Assembly (NCBI RefSeq): GCF_000003605.2
Contig: NW_003106602.1
Location: 342,778 to 406,777 of the forward strand
Source: Saccoglossus kowalevskii
Taxonomy: Eukaryota > Hemichordata > Enteropneusta > Harrimaniidae
Reading direction: 5' to 3'
DNA length: 64,000 nt
Positions 48,118 through 62,935 of the stretch are shown piece after piece (within the stretch, counting starts at the first letter, position 1; each line of letters opens with the position of its first letter). The notes under the pieces were generated by a model. The model made no database searches. It was not told where the DNA came from and saw only the letters and a list, made by a program, of their open reading frames with translations. The translations under genes and the position numbers were made by a program.

Positions 48118-50199
48118 TCTCAAAAACGTCTATTAACCGTTGCCGAATTATTGAAATTGTGTATAAATTTAAAATTATTATTTTATCGAAGCGATTAGTT
48201 TCCTGTTTCGACTTAACGCCGCTTATCGACGCCGACGCACCGTAAGTGAAATGAGAGTATAACATAAAGTTGTACGCCAAGAAAATATATTGACTGAAGT
48301 TTGTTTTACGGCCTTGTTGGACAGTAACGATAACACGATAACAATTATATATCGCTTAAAATCAACCAATAAAAACAACGACACGCCGAACTTGAATAAA
48401 GTAAGTACACATGCGTAAGACCAGTAGCTGGAACGAGCGTGGCTGTGGAGGCATATTCGCATCGCGTTGATCTATTCAACTGGTAAAGTGGGTCACGGGT
48501 GACGGAACGCCTTAACTTTGAGACTGTTAGACGGTATACGGTTGAAAATAATAAAAACTCAGTATATATGTTATTTTTTTGAAGAAGGGGGGTCGTTAGT
48601 TTGTTGATCACCGTTGTTATTCGAGAAAGAAATAATACCACGCGTGAGTGACACAAATCAATAACTGTCGGAATAGTATATTCAGAAGTTGTCTGCAACT
48701 AAGACGGTGCAATGACCGAATGCATGGTGATAGACGGCTCTCCCCGTGAACCTCGCTACAACCCGATATCAGATCAGAAGACTTTGACCACCTGTGAGAA
48801 ACCGAACGTGAACCGAGCCAGTTGAAGCATTCATTTATTGTTTGCAGTTAGTCCGCAGAAATTGGACAACTATTTCAGAGATTAATAGGCCAGAATAAAA
48901 TTAGTCTTTTTTGGGCGGGGAAATAAATAGATTGAACGATTGATATATATATATATATATATAACTTGGTCTGACAGAAAATGAACGAAACACCGCCTAG
49001 ACAACTTGCGAGTAGGTGGTATTTGTTCAACTACAAACTGGAGTAGATCACCCAATATCGGTACATAGCATTCGATTTTAAACAACTGTACTGTACTGAA
49101 TCATCACTGCATGGACGCTGTGCATATTTGAGATTTGACGGATTTAAAAGAAAGAAAAAACAAGGCACAGAAGAAAGAAAAACGATTTACTGAATAGTGA
49201 ACGGTAAACAACTGGAGGTGTGCTGCTTGTTTTAGAAATGACTTCTACTATCAGCGATACCGCTGTAGTGTTGGTTCACTTTGTGACGTCATACGCATGG
49301 TGAAAGTCACCGCACCCAATCACTATTCACAGCACAAAGACGATGGCATTTCATATAGACTTGATGGAACAGCACGTGTCATCCAAAGAAACTCACTATA
49401 TTGGTTGGTTATTATGGCGATCACATGCTTCTCTCTCGTTATGATATTTTCACATTTTAAGAAAATGGATGTAATTATGGTGACAACAGGTTATCTGGAA
49501 GTTTAGATATTGGCTAATATGGTAGTACTAATGTCCGTCTAAGGGATTATCTGACGTTCAATTTCGTAGTCAAAAAAAATCGAAAAATGGTTTTATGCTT
49601 CCGGGGTTTCCGGCTCAACATTCATTCCAGCGTGTAATATCTAAAAACAAAGGCTAAAAAACAAGACGCTGTCGTCCAGCCTAAATTTTTACGACCGTGC
49701 CGTGAAATTGACATGTCATTCGCCTGGCTAAATGGTTTACATTGGTACGGCATATGCAATACCGTATTCGTCTATACAAGCTTTCAGATGATACATAGTT
49801 TATTATTTTAGTAGTAAGCTTGTTAACGTCTAGGGAATGTCTGAATCACAGATCGATTTTGACTTGTTTTTTATTCCCTGTTGTTACCTAGTTAACATTA
49901 TATTTTTATATTTATATCTATTTTTTAATAACGGCCGGGTATGACCATTCGATATTCCCGACTAGGTTGGCGCAGTGCACCATGGGCGACCTTTGTGCCG
50001 CTTACTTCGGGAGGAATTCGGAACTGATCGACTATCGGGTGCGGTCGGGAGGAAATATCATGGCCAGAGTTCCAGCCCAGACCGTAATATCAACGTAACT
50101 TTTATGTATATAATTGAAAACGGAAGCCTCGAGTACCTTGAGGTACTGAAGGATACCACGCGCGGTTTAGATATTTAAAAATGAAGTAATAATTAATAA

Positions 50200-50410
50200 G
50201 GACATCCACCATCACGCGTCGATGGGTTGTTAGCATGTCCGCTCACACACAATGGCTTTTTCGTTGCTGATTCACATGCGCTCGACGAGGTGTTTATAAA
50301 TGAACTGATAATTCATTGAGGACATCCACCGTCACGCACCGATATATGTCCGATCACCTATACGATTGTTTCCTCATGGCTGAATCACACCATCGTTCTG
50401 CTTATGCAAG
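50200..50410 (+). repeat. Diverged tandem duplication, unit about 105 bp
   Basis: Two units each contain aggacatccaccrtcacgc, then tgtccgatcac/tgtccgctcac and gctgaatcaca/gctgattcaca. Each unit starts after a gataattcatt-like stretch. Confidence 0.6.
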
Positions 50411-53139
50411 AACTAACAATGGCCGGCTTGATATTTTTTGATAGATCACAAAAAGATCCTCTTATTAAAGCAATTTTAGTGTATTTGTACGTGTTGAATA
50501 ACCAACAACAACACAGTACTGTGTTTGTTTCTATTGTACATGACTTGGAAGACTGTAAGTCGTTGTTTACTTATGTTTGTGTACAGTTGGGCGTGATTTG
50601 TGTGTCAGATCTGTGAGTCTGGAAGGGCTGAAATCTACAGGTGGCAACAACCTGGAACTTCGAGATAACACAGAAAACGACAGTCTACTCTCGCAATCTC
50701 TAACCATCGCGCGTGAGTTTAATGACAAGATTATTTGACTGTTTCCACTGGTTTTGTTATTTAACAGGTTCAGTTTTTTAACAATCAGTTGAACTTTCCC
50801 CGACAAAGCAACCACCTGTGAACATTTACAATTAATATATTACATAAAAGCTCTACCGCTTGTATTAATTTATTTTGACTTTATATAACAAATTAATACA
50901 ACAGCTATGATGTTGACACAATGCCAGTCGCAATTATTCTGTTAATGGAATAACTTGCACAATATTACGTGTATAATACAATTATGGTTGCTTCAAGCTT
51001 CGAAGAATTATACTTTTGTGTTCCTGAAATTATTACTAACGCAATTTTTAAAATATTTTTTTTTTTACAATCCAGTAATATCCGGTGGAACAGAAACCCA
51101 AATTTGGTAGCGAATCGTGGTTTCATTCGCCTTCCATTTCCGCCATTTTAAACATTTCCGTGGATCGCTATTTTCTAAAACTGTTTCCAGTAGTGTGACG
51201 TAACGCCTATCAGCATAGCGATAAGTCTTCATTAGGCAACTAATTCAATCCCATAGAAGAGTCGAGTTTCGCATTAACCTAAATAAACCCTATATTCGGC
51301 ACGGTTCCGTGTAAAGCGATACATGGAAATATAATTATCTCGAGTCAGTGGCGCACAGTGAGTGGCGTGTTAATGAACACATTCACTGTTCAAAACAAAG
51401 TTGGCATTCATTTGGATAATTCCAAACACCCAGCTTCCTATCATTTTTTCTCCGTCAAATACTGCAAAACACAACTTCCTTTTCTCCGACATGTGACACC
51501 ATTAAATATTAAACACTTTAAAACATGTTTATTGAGTGTTAATTCATCCCCGCGGCACTGGGAGTGTGACATCGCGACAAACTCGCGTGCCACCACGCAC
51601 ACCGTCATGCACCTTTTATTCCCTACTAGTGTTGGAAAGTATCAGTGTATGGCCACGAATGTAGTTTAACGTGTCACTGTCGCCGCGTCGTCTTCATTCA
51701 TTCATTTGTTCATTTACATGAAACACGAAAGCGCGCTGCCCGACGAGTGTTGCACCTCAATTTGGTCCCAAAGATACTATCGGCACAACAAACCCATTCT
51801 CTTATTTTATTATATAAATATTTATAAATTTCACAGTTCAAACAAAAACGAGAGGTTGCTAAGTTGTCCGGTTGAATAACCGAAAGGAACACTTTCAAAT
51901 GACATCATCATTGCGCACTGCGCTCCTAGCACAGATAGCCATTGGATTCAATCGCTAATGACATTTATAAATATATATACAAATACATGGAATTGTTTTG
52001 TTTTGTGTCGATAGTAACACCGCAACCAAAAATCAAATGAGTTACTATGCCGAGAGCTCGTACTCAGCCCAGAGAAAGGTCGGCTATTCCGTCTCTGACA
52101 TGAACCCAGAGAAAGAACGGGTCGCATATTTTCACGTACCGCACTGTAACACGGTCACTTGACTGCACGACGTGACAACATTATCTCATCTGTTAGAAGA
52201 TAATCTTCTAGATCCATGCAATGTCACTTATTTTGACATCAATTAATCGTGTACTGGACAGGACGACACCAATAGCGTGATCTTTGTATACTTTAATTAA
52301 TAATGATTTACCCTTGTAAGAACCTAGCGTATACATAACGCGAGTCTGAAATCGACAGAGATGCAGTAGCATCAACCGCATGACAAAAAAGAGATATTTG
52401 ATATAATTATTGCTGATAAAACTTCGTCCATGCATTGTTAAACAATAATAGAAAGTCCCCTGACATATAAGGTAATCAGTATTAGTTTTAACTGGTAAAT
52501 TTCAACGGAAGTTCCACTGTATATATTTCACGGGGTCGCAGTGCTCCTTCACCCCTGAAAATAAAAAAGTGTGTAGATTTTACGACCGAGAAAGCCGCGA
52601 AAACCAAACAAGGATTCTATTAATATGAGAACGTAGTAATGCACTTCTTGTAAACATGCCAACTTTCATAATGGCAAGAACGTTTCAAACAGTCAGTAAA
52701 AAGAAACAAACATAGTCCTGAGTTTAAAAGAAGTAATTACGTTGAAAGGCCATACTATATACTGCTCTCAAAACTGTCAACAGCAATGAATATAGGTGCG
52801 CGAAGTAAAAACAAAATACCCACGTTACAAAGGACAGTTTTAAGCAGAAATTAATCACATTAGAAGTTCAATATGTTATTTACTCAGGTAAATAGAGGAT
52901 GGATACGTAAAATAACGAGTTAAAAGTCCAAAGTACTATTTAGTAAGCTGAAACACGCGGTCCAACCACCTTTCCAATGACGTTATGGTGAAAACGGAAC
53001 AATAACTGTCCTTGTTGATTTTTAAAAATATTTCCTATCACTGGTTAGGATTAGTGTAACTGTATCTCTCTTATCACTCTTTTCAAGTTTCGTGCTTGTC
53101 GTGAGACCAACAAACAACTCGCTGTTTTGCTTGGATGCC

Positions 53140-53310
53140 GTTTTGTTTGTTTCCCCCACTCGTATGACACGAAAAAGGGAGAATACACGCGTCGAGTTTC
53201 GGCTTTCCCGTTAGGTTGGTTTGCCGATCACAACACAGCCGCTGCGGTCCGCGCTTGAAGTTTAACCCGGAAGTTCATCGCGTAACCGGACACTTACGAT
53301 GACGTTTCGA
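53140..53310. promoter_or_regulatory. Possible promoter-like GC-rich patch
   Basis: This patch is richer in CpG than its surroundings. It contains cccggaagtt, an ETS-type site, near 53267 and gatgacgt, a CRE-like site, near 53299. No exon was found on either side, so this is only a candidate. Confidence 0.25.
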
Positions 53311-56300
53311 GTTATCAGAGTGATTCCCCAGGGTTTCTTTCACACGTGAAAGCAAAGCTGAAGTGAAATAATTCATTTATATGATAAATTGGGGCAATAT
53401 TGAAAGTACGGGTTTGATTGAGTATTTTTTAGTTGCACGGGGATCGTTTATTACTCAGGAATCAAGAACACATAACGAAATTATTCGCGATTGTCAGTTA
53501 CGATGTGAAAACGACACAAGTATATGTATGAATGAAAACGTGCAAAGTAGTCGTGAGATGGTCAATTTAAGGGAACGTTTTTTTGCAGGATATCACTCAA
53601 ATTAGGTCAACTTATCATTATCTCAAACGAAAACGATTTTTGTAATGACATTCTGACGTTTAAAAAGTGTGGCTTCCTGTCCATGGTTACAGTTTCTATG
53701 GTTACGGTAGAAACAAACACATTGCAACTAATGATATAGTCATACTAATGTTACGTTGCTATGGTAAAGAAGCTGTATTATATACAAGTTACATGCACAT
53801 ACTTAGTACTGTCCCTTTCAGAGACGACATAATGAAAGAAATACGTTTTCAAAAAAAAAAAAAAAAATATCAGGAAAAGGTTCTGAATTTAGTATAAAAC
53901 GTTTCGCATCTTTGACGGTAATATGCAGGAAAAAGGTTACGCGATGATTATACGCTGAACTAGGCTGTCGATTTTTTTTCAGAAGTTAGTTAAAAAAGTG
54001 TTTACGAACGAGTGTCTGTCAAGGTAGTAGTAAACAACCCAAATCAACAGCAAGGAATGTGAAGAGTGTTACGTGGAGATCAAAATAAGCTTCCGAGTAG
54101 TGTTAAGCCTGCTTTCACGGTGTGTGATATAACTTTCATGATTCTCCAACGACTGGGAGTGTGCATACTGCCACGGGGTATGCACATGGGTATTCGGCAG
54201 CACAACTACAACAGCGCGAGTTATTGATATTCAAGCATGTCTACACTGTAAATTATGTGGGGGGGGGGGGGGTTGTTGTTGCCGAGGTGTTCGGGCCATG
54301 GGAGTGGCTAATTAGAAAAACAAATGTGGACATTTTAAAAACATTAAAAAAATTGGGTATTTTTCTGAGCGAAAGAAGCAAATAAAAATTCCTACTATTT
54401 CCATATACAGTTAAATTCTACTTAGTGGTCATTTTGGAGTCTGGGTTCGGGTATTTGTTTTATTTGCAGTACAATGGGTCTAGACACACATTGCAATTGT
54501 ATTTGATATGTATTCATCGTGTATTTTGGCCAACCAAGAGCAGATCTGACAACATACGGAACAAGACTGGACATGAACAGTCTGTTTTATAAAATGAATG
54601 TAAATTAACGGGACAATGACTTCATAAATGGCCAATTATGATAAATTGTGCCTTCAGTCCATTAATAATTAAAAATTAGGAAGGTCGTAGCCAGGAGATT
54701 GAGTACATCCGACATTGTCATGGTGACACCTGTTTTGCGCGTCAGTTTCGTAAATTTCTTTTTTAAGTTAGTTTTACACCAACTGTTGAAAATTTTGTGA
54801 ACGATTTGAATACACCTTATTAACGAAATGAGCAATACATCGCCACGTAAGTACTTCACGTCGGGCCAGGCCGAAGAAGTTCATATTTGTTGTATTAAAT
54901 GTTGAAGGTATAGGTTTAATAGCAAAACGCTGAAAATAAAACCTGTTACGGCGTCCACGATGTTAACGGGAAATCGGTACCCACTTTTCTCATATAAACT
55001 ATGCAAACGGCGCCTGGTGTTGCAGATGCTTTTTTAAAACGGCGGCAGACTAACTACATGGCCTTCGTCCACTAGTACTGTACATTTCATTCGTCTGCAT
55101 GTGTCTCGCCACGTTAGAGGCCAGTTAAGGTCATTGACCTATTGGACTTTTGGAAGTCGTGAAATTCTGAACTATATGATAAATTCTAAACTATGAACCG
55201 TGCGATGGTTTTAATACATAAACACGTGTGGTTCTGCACATCACCGGTAATGAAGAATTGAAATATCACCCATAAATAGTATATCTAGTAGAACGTACTA
55301 CGTTAGAAATTTGAGTCAGTGGTTGGTGTTTCTTTTTTTAAGGTATATGATAATTGTATTTGAGTATCTACGTGAACTTGGAATGAGCACTTAGAGTTGG
55401 GACATATTGAATCTATGTATGCTAAATATGTCATTATCATCTTCAGTGAGTCCAGGCATTCGATGCCCATTGTCACAGGTGCGGATACTAAATTTGGTAT
55501 TTGTGCATTTAATCGTTTTCCAATAGATCAACAAATGACAGAACTCATCAAAATGTAGGTGGAAATTCCATTCCTGCGCGGAAACCACGATATGGTGGCA
55601 CGTTCCGACATCACAATAGACCGATGGGCTATCTCACGGTAAAAGGTGTGCGATTCTGGAATGCGTGTGTATGTATTCTCAATTGGCGGTAGACAACCGC
55701 GGCACTCATTACATGAAATCCAATGCAATGCACAAACGGACAGCATTTTTGTTCTGTGGCGAATTAGTATAGGATTACTGGCAGTTTAAAACACTCCACC
55801 AAGATTCGAAGACAGTCTGCGCACTGCCTGACATATCAGCTGTGTAATCAGCTACGAAATGACAACTACCCTTGGATAATAGTTTCCATAAAAACGCAAC
55901 GGGCTCATTAGGCGCCAACATGGGGGTGCAGCTAGAAGACTGTTAATAAAAATCGGCGACGATACGTTTTCTGTTGTCAATACAAGACTGAACAATATTT
56001 TAAAAGCTCGCTTGAATAGTATTCTCGGCGGAAAGTCCTGGCGTACAGAGTTACAGACGCATGGAACTCGATACAAAGTTCGTTTATTACTAATATATAA
56101 TAAGCACCTGCATAGCTAAGCGAAATCTTTAAGTTGTTCTAATCCAGTCTCTGCAACTATTCAACGGATAGAACCAAATATGCGCTACAATCGACTTTGC
56201 CATTTCATCGTTCTTTCCGCCGTACTCGAACAACCCACCCCAAGTAGCGTAGTACTCGTATGAAAAGGGTATAGGCGTTTTAAGAACTTGAGAATGCCAA

Positions 56301-58316
56301 AGAAATGCCAGTACTAGTAGCGAAACAAAAAAAAATGCAGCGAAATACCAGACTTAGAAGGCATTTGTGCTTTAGATAATTGTCTGTAATAACTGGCAAA
56401 AACTTTAAGACGTTTAACAGGAATGTCCGCAACAATGAGTACTGGAGTGTAGTGTCCGCCAATTGAAATGGTCACACATCGTATTGTAAAAAGTCACAAT
56501 AAATGGCCCGGTGTCGCTATGTAGACACCTATACCCACTGTTTACTGACGACCCTTGTTTTGTTTTTTTGTTTATTTACAAGTATTTGAGAGTCGCGTAA
56601 AAAAGTCTCAACAGCAAGATGAATTCCAACCGAAGGTTGTTTATGCTGAAATACAGCGACATATGTAATTTTCGCTCCTAATATCGAAACATCTCCGTTT
56701 AACCGTGCAAGGGCACCGATTTTTTTTTATTCAGTAACCTGTGGTCAGGGTCATACTAATCAACCATATTGACCAGCGTACACGTTTTAATAGTAGACAC
56801 GATTCAGTTGAATTCAATGCAAGCCATTTAGATTTTCTCATTCACAAATGCAAGAGTGCCAATTACTTCAACATGCCCCTGTCCTTGTAGCACCCGCTAC
56901 GTCAGACATATTAGGCTTTGTATTCTGTTATTAACTGTATCCCCAGACGAGTTTCTAGTTTATCACCAGCCACGATGTCTCTTCAGAGTTTGGGCGGCCT
57001 GGTCGGGCGACCCCCCTATGAATATTATCATCTTGTTCCACGGTCAAGTGTCTTAGACCACTCTTCTTATGTATTTTACGTGATGGTGTTGCCAATAGCA
57101 CCACGTCAAATTGTGGTATGATTTATTCAATTTTGAAGTCAACATTCTCCACCCCTCGACATATTTTTGGTGTTGAAGATTAATTGCAAAATGAGATCTC
57201 TGAGTCCCATGCAACCATTCTTCATCGAAAATAAGCACGAACAGTTTGGTAGGCCCACCTACGTGACACCTGTGTTCGAACATGCAGATATTCAGACGAT
57301 TTAACACATTGCGTAAATCTATTGCTATAGTTAACCAAGATACATTTGTTTTGTTGTTTACAATAACCACGTAACCACATCAAGCCTTTTGTTAACATCA
57401 TCCAAAATCACTAAACCGGGCCTGCTTTTATGACATTTATCACAGATTTATCCTTTGTTGAGCATAAATGAAAACCGGCACTACTTTCATAACCCTCGGT
57501 GAACTCTGGGAGAAACCATGGAGAAACGTTTAAAAACAGCGCCGGAATTCCCAGACTTCAACCCTTGTCACGTCACGGATGACCGATCAGATGAAATGTC
57601 CAGGAATTGGTCTGGAATAAAGAGGGGAAGGGGGGTCAGACAAACGAGATCACTCAATTAAGGCAAATAGAAGGAAAAAACGAAGCATATCAACCTGAAA
57701 TGCTCTTTTCCTTCAATTCTTTAGAAGTATGTGACAACTATTTACATTCAGCTGCGCAGTCTAGCGTGTACCTCTACATACAGCGGATAGGATAAACTTA
57801 AACAGCCCCACGCCGTTGTAAACTTTCATACGATTTCTCAAAATGTCTCTGGCTATAACGGCGTAATATTGACCTTGGCTGCAATCATTGTTTAAATCCC
57901 TTATAATAGACACGTCTCTGAGAACTACCTGTTAGCCCTAATCGAAAATGTTAACCACTAGTTGAGCAAATTATGATAACTATAATTTATGCTTAACGGT
58001 TTGTGTAAGGTAGTATATTTCGTGGATTTCATGGTGATACCAAGATGTCGTGGAAATCTAACTGTTGCTTTATAAAGACAGCACACAGAAGACTCATGTT
58101 CACAAATATCTGTTTTTCTTTTGATATGAAGTATAATATAGGACTTAGGATGCTTTACAACATTCAAATAAGCCCCAAGTGATTTCATACGATAATAAAC
58201 AACTTTCAAGTCTCATGTATAAATGCATCACGAATCAAGATGAAGTGTATATATCCCACCTTTCACGAATGTGTGTCTAGAAAACACATACTGGAAATCT
58301 AGAAGTTGTATGATAT
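53311..58316. other. Intergenic, no gene recognised
   Basis: A poly(A) run near 53852 and a poly(G) run near 54258 are the only clear features. Open frames are short and unrecognised. Confidence 0.5.
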
Positions 58317-58320
58317 TTAA

Positions 58321-58442
58321 AGGGTGGGGTCGTCACATCGCGCTGTATTCGATATGGGTCTCATGCGACGTACACGACGCGTGTAAAATACATTGTTTTT
58401 TACGCGAAATTCGAATGCTCGCTGCGTGACGACCACGACCCT
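58321..58442. mobile_element. TTAA MITE, short 122-bp version
   Basis: The element is flanked by TTAA at 58317-58320 and 58443-58446. Its ends agggtggggtcgtcac and, in reverse complement, agggtcgtggtcgtcacgca are inverted repeats. It shares gatatgggtctcat with the longer copies. TTAA duplication suggests a piggyBac-type mobiliser, by inference. Confidence 0.8.
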
Positions 58443-58446
58443 TTAA

Positions 58447-61400
58447 CTGCAAAGAAATCCGCCTTGCAACAAAATGCCCTGAACATCGTTTGAATGACCG
58501 CTGAATGACACTGTAATTACGGCTTTTACCACACAGTAACACCACACTATAATTATACTGCAACAAATTGTCGAGCACATTGAACGGAACAGAGAACGGT
58601 TTAGGTCATGGGCTAGGTCACTTTAGCTATAGAGGGCCTCATTACAACAATCGACTGGCATTCATAGTGCTCGCAGTTGACGTAGGACATGGACACCTGC
58701 GCTCACTCGTAATTGGTGTATAAGTGTTGCTAAACGAGCAATTACTTTATTTCAGATAAAGTAGATTTTCTTGTTCTCGAGACATAATGGTCAGTACCCA
58801 GTAAATTCGTTTCCCCGCGGAATGCCTTGTATGTGTCGAACTGTAGTTGCCATGGAGATGCACGTGCACGTAGGACACATTTAATAACTGAATCGGGCAT
58901 TCTGTAATGTAATACACGGTGTTGTTGTCGTTAAGATGTCTGGAACAGCAGACTTTTCAAACTATGTATGCATCGCTCTTTCGGCGTGCCGGGTGATTGG
59001 AAATGAGCATTTAATTTAAAACTTAGCAACACGTTTTGTAGATGTTTATTGTAGTTATTAGAGGCATTTTATTTACAATACGTCTGGGAACAGGCTCATG
59101 GCCTCTATAGTTAACAGCGTCTATCCACCGTTAACACTGCAATTATAATTCGTATACATGCGCGGGACATGTTAATATAGTCCTTCTCTTTTGAAAAAAA
59201 AAATACAAACTTGCAAGGAATGGCATTCTTGGAATGTCATGGTTTTTGGATATTCACAGCCTCAGATTTTTTAGGAGGATTTTATCGAAAATCATCTAGT
59301 TTTCGACACATTTTGCCAGTAACAGTGTGGTTAAATTGGTTTCATTTGGAGCGTTCAGTCTGTTATGATACGGTTTACCATTTCATTTCACAAACAACTC
59401 TTTGAAAATTGTGGGTATTCGCCTCGTTGACGCTATGTGTAAAATATCCCCGGTTTTACACATGCAATGTGATATGGGATAGCATATTCTAACTTAAGCG
59501 ACATTTAAAATCAGATCTCTTCTATATAGTGTTAACTACTTGTATACACGTGCTGTTTGTGGAGCTAACCTGTATGTAATTACAACACATAAATCGTGTA
59601 TGTATTAAAAGCATACATGTACTAGGTTCGATGTGAACGTAACTCCTTTCTCGTGCCGTAATGTTAAAATTCCCAGAGTTCCAATTTTCTATTCACGACG
59701 TTTCAAGATGGCGCCAGTCCAACAACACCAATTCAGGTTTTGTACAAATTTCACACTATAATTGTATTCACCGACGGTGTTACAGGACAAAACAACAAAC
59801 ATGTGTATTTTGCCTTATTTTAAAATCATTTTTTTTAAGGGAAGGTATGTTTAAATCTGCTTAAATAAATTTGAACAACCCGAAGTTCTAATGCTGATTG
59901 TTCAAGAATGTTGCCACGCAAATTCTGTAAGTCGGCTACATTTTTTAAAACTGTAAGTACTAAGTTGGTAATGTTTTACTATAATTTTGAAAACAATAAA
60001 TTGTCTCTACGACGAGTCGATATTCAGGGTATACGAATACCGTGTGACATGAGAATGAAGCAGATTCTAAGATACAAAGGAAAGTAACATATAAGGGACC
60101 CGGATGTAGGTATATTAGATTCAGTTATTATTGAAGGACAACTCATACGCATGGCAATTACATTTTCCTCATTTAAATTGCCCCACCTCCAAAAAAGACT
60201 GTCTGTCTCAAGTCAAGCTGTCTTGTACAATTGGTAATGCATTTTTTTTTATCTGCCGGAACGTTTGGGATTCATTTATCCCACGACTCTGAAGAAGATC
60301 GATTTGTTTTCCACAACATGTATGGAGCCACACTCTTTGAAACTTCCATCGCTTGCATGCCCCGTGCACAACATAACAGTCACACGGTGTCCAGGGCGTC
60401 AAGTGACGTCAGAAATACAGACACGATAGTTAAACATGTAGTTTGAACATTAATTTAAATGTATTTTTTCTCTCTCGGTATTTAAAAGCAAATTTTCCGA
60501 CATGCAATCTTTGCATACCTTTCTGTTTATTTATATTTATAAAATTCTATTATTATTTTGTATAACATTTGCACACATACTATAGAAATACTTTGAGGTG
60601 ATTACTAGGACCTGCTTGGAAAAAAAAAAAGAATCGTGATAATAGAAATACCCACACGTAATGAGTAAGTAACTAATACAATGGTCATAGGCTCCTCTGT
60701 CTGCAAAATAGCATTCCCTATTCCCCTCAAAATAGCATTCCCTATTCTCCTCAAATAGCATTCCCTATTCCCCTCAAATCCAATGTATTCATGGGTCCCC
60801 TGAGTAATATATATTTGTCACAATACAATAACCGTAATTTGACGATCTCCGATGTTTGCCTCGTAAGAAGTGAAATTAAAGGAACACTCGTCCCTTTACA
60901 GAGCGCTCCTGGATGGTACGTGCTTGCTCAATAGTATCCGGTTTAAGTATAACGATCTCTTTCTCATCATTTTGCGTCTGTCTAAGAAGGGCCGCTTTCT
61001 CCCTGTACTGAATAATACATGTATGACTGGAATAAAACGATATGTGACCAACGATTCCAGTCGTCTCTGTGCTCGAAGATTTTCGTTGTTTTATGGTAGT
61101 TACCCAGAAACACAAGCCCCCGGCGCAAACGAAAACTACTATAATATGTATTTCAAAATGCCAGTAACTCGTCTATGATTAGTTTTCGCATAAATACATT
61201 TCAACTTGATTATAATATAGTATTAGTATTTTTAATCAGTTACCAATCGAGCAGATAGCAATATGCGATGTATGGTGCATCATGGGAGAAAAAACAAAGA
61301 ACGACCTTGTAATGATCTTCTCTTTATATGACGGCTTACACAACTCGGAATTGATATGTTATGCAAGAAGTCTGACAAGTGTCCCTAGGTGACCTCATAC

Positions 61401-62681
61401 ATTATCTAAAGTTCTCACGCGCGAGAGCTCACTTGATGGACCTTGCCATTGGGCACATGCTGCAAACGTCTATCTTGGGAAGCTTAGGAACATGCTATCC
61501 TAAGTACACATGGAGAATGATATTTTACTTAAATAAGTGTGTTTGTTCTTTCTCGAAAATAAAATTAAAAAAATTGTAAACAGCACCTGGGTTAAGTAAG
61601 TGTAATGCCCTGTGGGATTTTGTGGTCAAAACAAGTCAGGCACTATGTTTTCCTCGCTGCACTTCTATTGTGCCAGAGTTGGTGAGTGAGAAATGGAGAC
61701 TTTTAAGTGGTACTAGTATGGGAACTGGTGCACTGTCATCGATACCCAATGTCCCTGTAACGATATGACACATAACTCCATACGACAGAATAATAACTGG
61801 ATTGTCTAAACACATGTCCACGAATTACATTACCAAGAGACTGATGTGCTTGTGTATTATGCAATAGTTAGAAACCAAACACTAGTGCGCTCTTACCAAC
61901 ACATGCACCAGTAACTCCGCGCACTGTGGGATTCCAATAACATAAAAACAAACATTGCGGCGCAAATCGGCATTCTTATGTTTCCCCACAAGTCGCCACA
62001 GAAGCACACAGTCAAAGACCGCGTGAAGTTTCAACAGACGACTATGCTCGCCAATATTTGTTTATTTTTATTTTTTTCCCCTCAGATTCGAAAATGTCAA
62101 ACGTGTCATTCGGAACTGTGTCGAGTGCATGACCTCACTCGTCTGAAAGTTCGATTTAGGCCTCGGGTCACTCTTTTAATCCTTCATCCGAATATTTCGA
62201 ATTTTTGAAGACTATCCAAAAAAGCTCTTTTAAAAATAACCCGCATGCTCTTTTAATATCCCATAATACGCCGTAACTTTACATAAGAAGCGCATGCGCT
62301 TATTTACGAGAAAGGTATTTGAGAATCACGTGAGCTTCCATTAAAGCTGCATAATAACATCAAGGATGTTTAGTTAATCGAGACTAGAATTTGCAACGAA
62401 ACTATATATTATTTATAATCATGAACTAAAAATGTTGAGTCTGCAGAACACACAACAGTATTCGTAAATTGAAAAATAAAAACACAAATACATAGGTGTA
62501 GGTGATTGTTATTGTAACCATAACAACCAGTACACATGCGTATTAGAGAATTTCATCGAACGAGCAGTTGTGTACTACAAGAACAGTGTCATGATAAAAG
62601 ATTGTCAATTGTGGTCGGCAATATACAGTATTAAAAACAAACAATATTAAAAATTACATATTGTTTTTCATATTGCATCTT
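58447..62681. other. Intergenic, no gene recognised
   Basis: The only repeat of note is a three-copy tandem of about 25 bp at 60705-60778. An aagatggcgcc YY1-like motif lies near 59706, with no exon beside it. Confidence 0.5.
60705..60778 (+). repeat. Three tandem copies of a 25-bp unit
   Basis: The unit is aaatagcattccctattc followed by ccctc, repeated three times with one substitution and one indel. Confidence 0.9.
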
Positions 62682-62685
62682 TTAA

Positions 62686-62931
62686 GGGCGGTAGTATAGT
62701 CGTCGCGCCACGCATTTGCGATATATGGGTCTCATATAAACAAAGATGGTGGCTTTGGCATTACCAAACTTTAATTTGGTATTTTTTAGGAGATTGGAAG
62801 GTATAGAAGGAGTCATCGGCGGTAATTAGTGCAAATTAGTCAAATATCATACTATGGGATTATGGGAAAATCAATGTTTAACAACACAAATGTCACACAT
62901 GCGCAGTGCGACCGTGACGACCACTACCCGT
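62686..62931 (+). mobile_element. TTAA MITE, full-length 246-bp copy
   Basis: The copy is flanked by TTAA at 62682-62685 and 62932-62935. The left end gggcggtag...gtcgtcgcgcca and the right end, reverse complement cgggtagtggtcgtcacggt, are imperfect inverted repeats. It has no coding capacity. It contains tgcgcagtgcg, and aaagatggtggctttgg, similar to NRF1 and YY1 motifs. Confidence 0.85.
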
Positions 62932-62935
62932 TAAG

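Larger units (their letters stand above)
46529..53140. other. Upstream of thrombospondin, no gene recognised
   Basis: Open frames here are short and unlike any protein I know. Contents noted: a MITE-like copy at 47941-48117, a (TA)n run at about 48941-48963, and two diverged tandem units at about 50200-50410. Distal control elements of thrombospondin could lie here but none can be shown. Confidence 0.5.
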
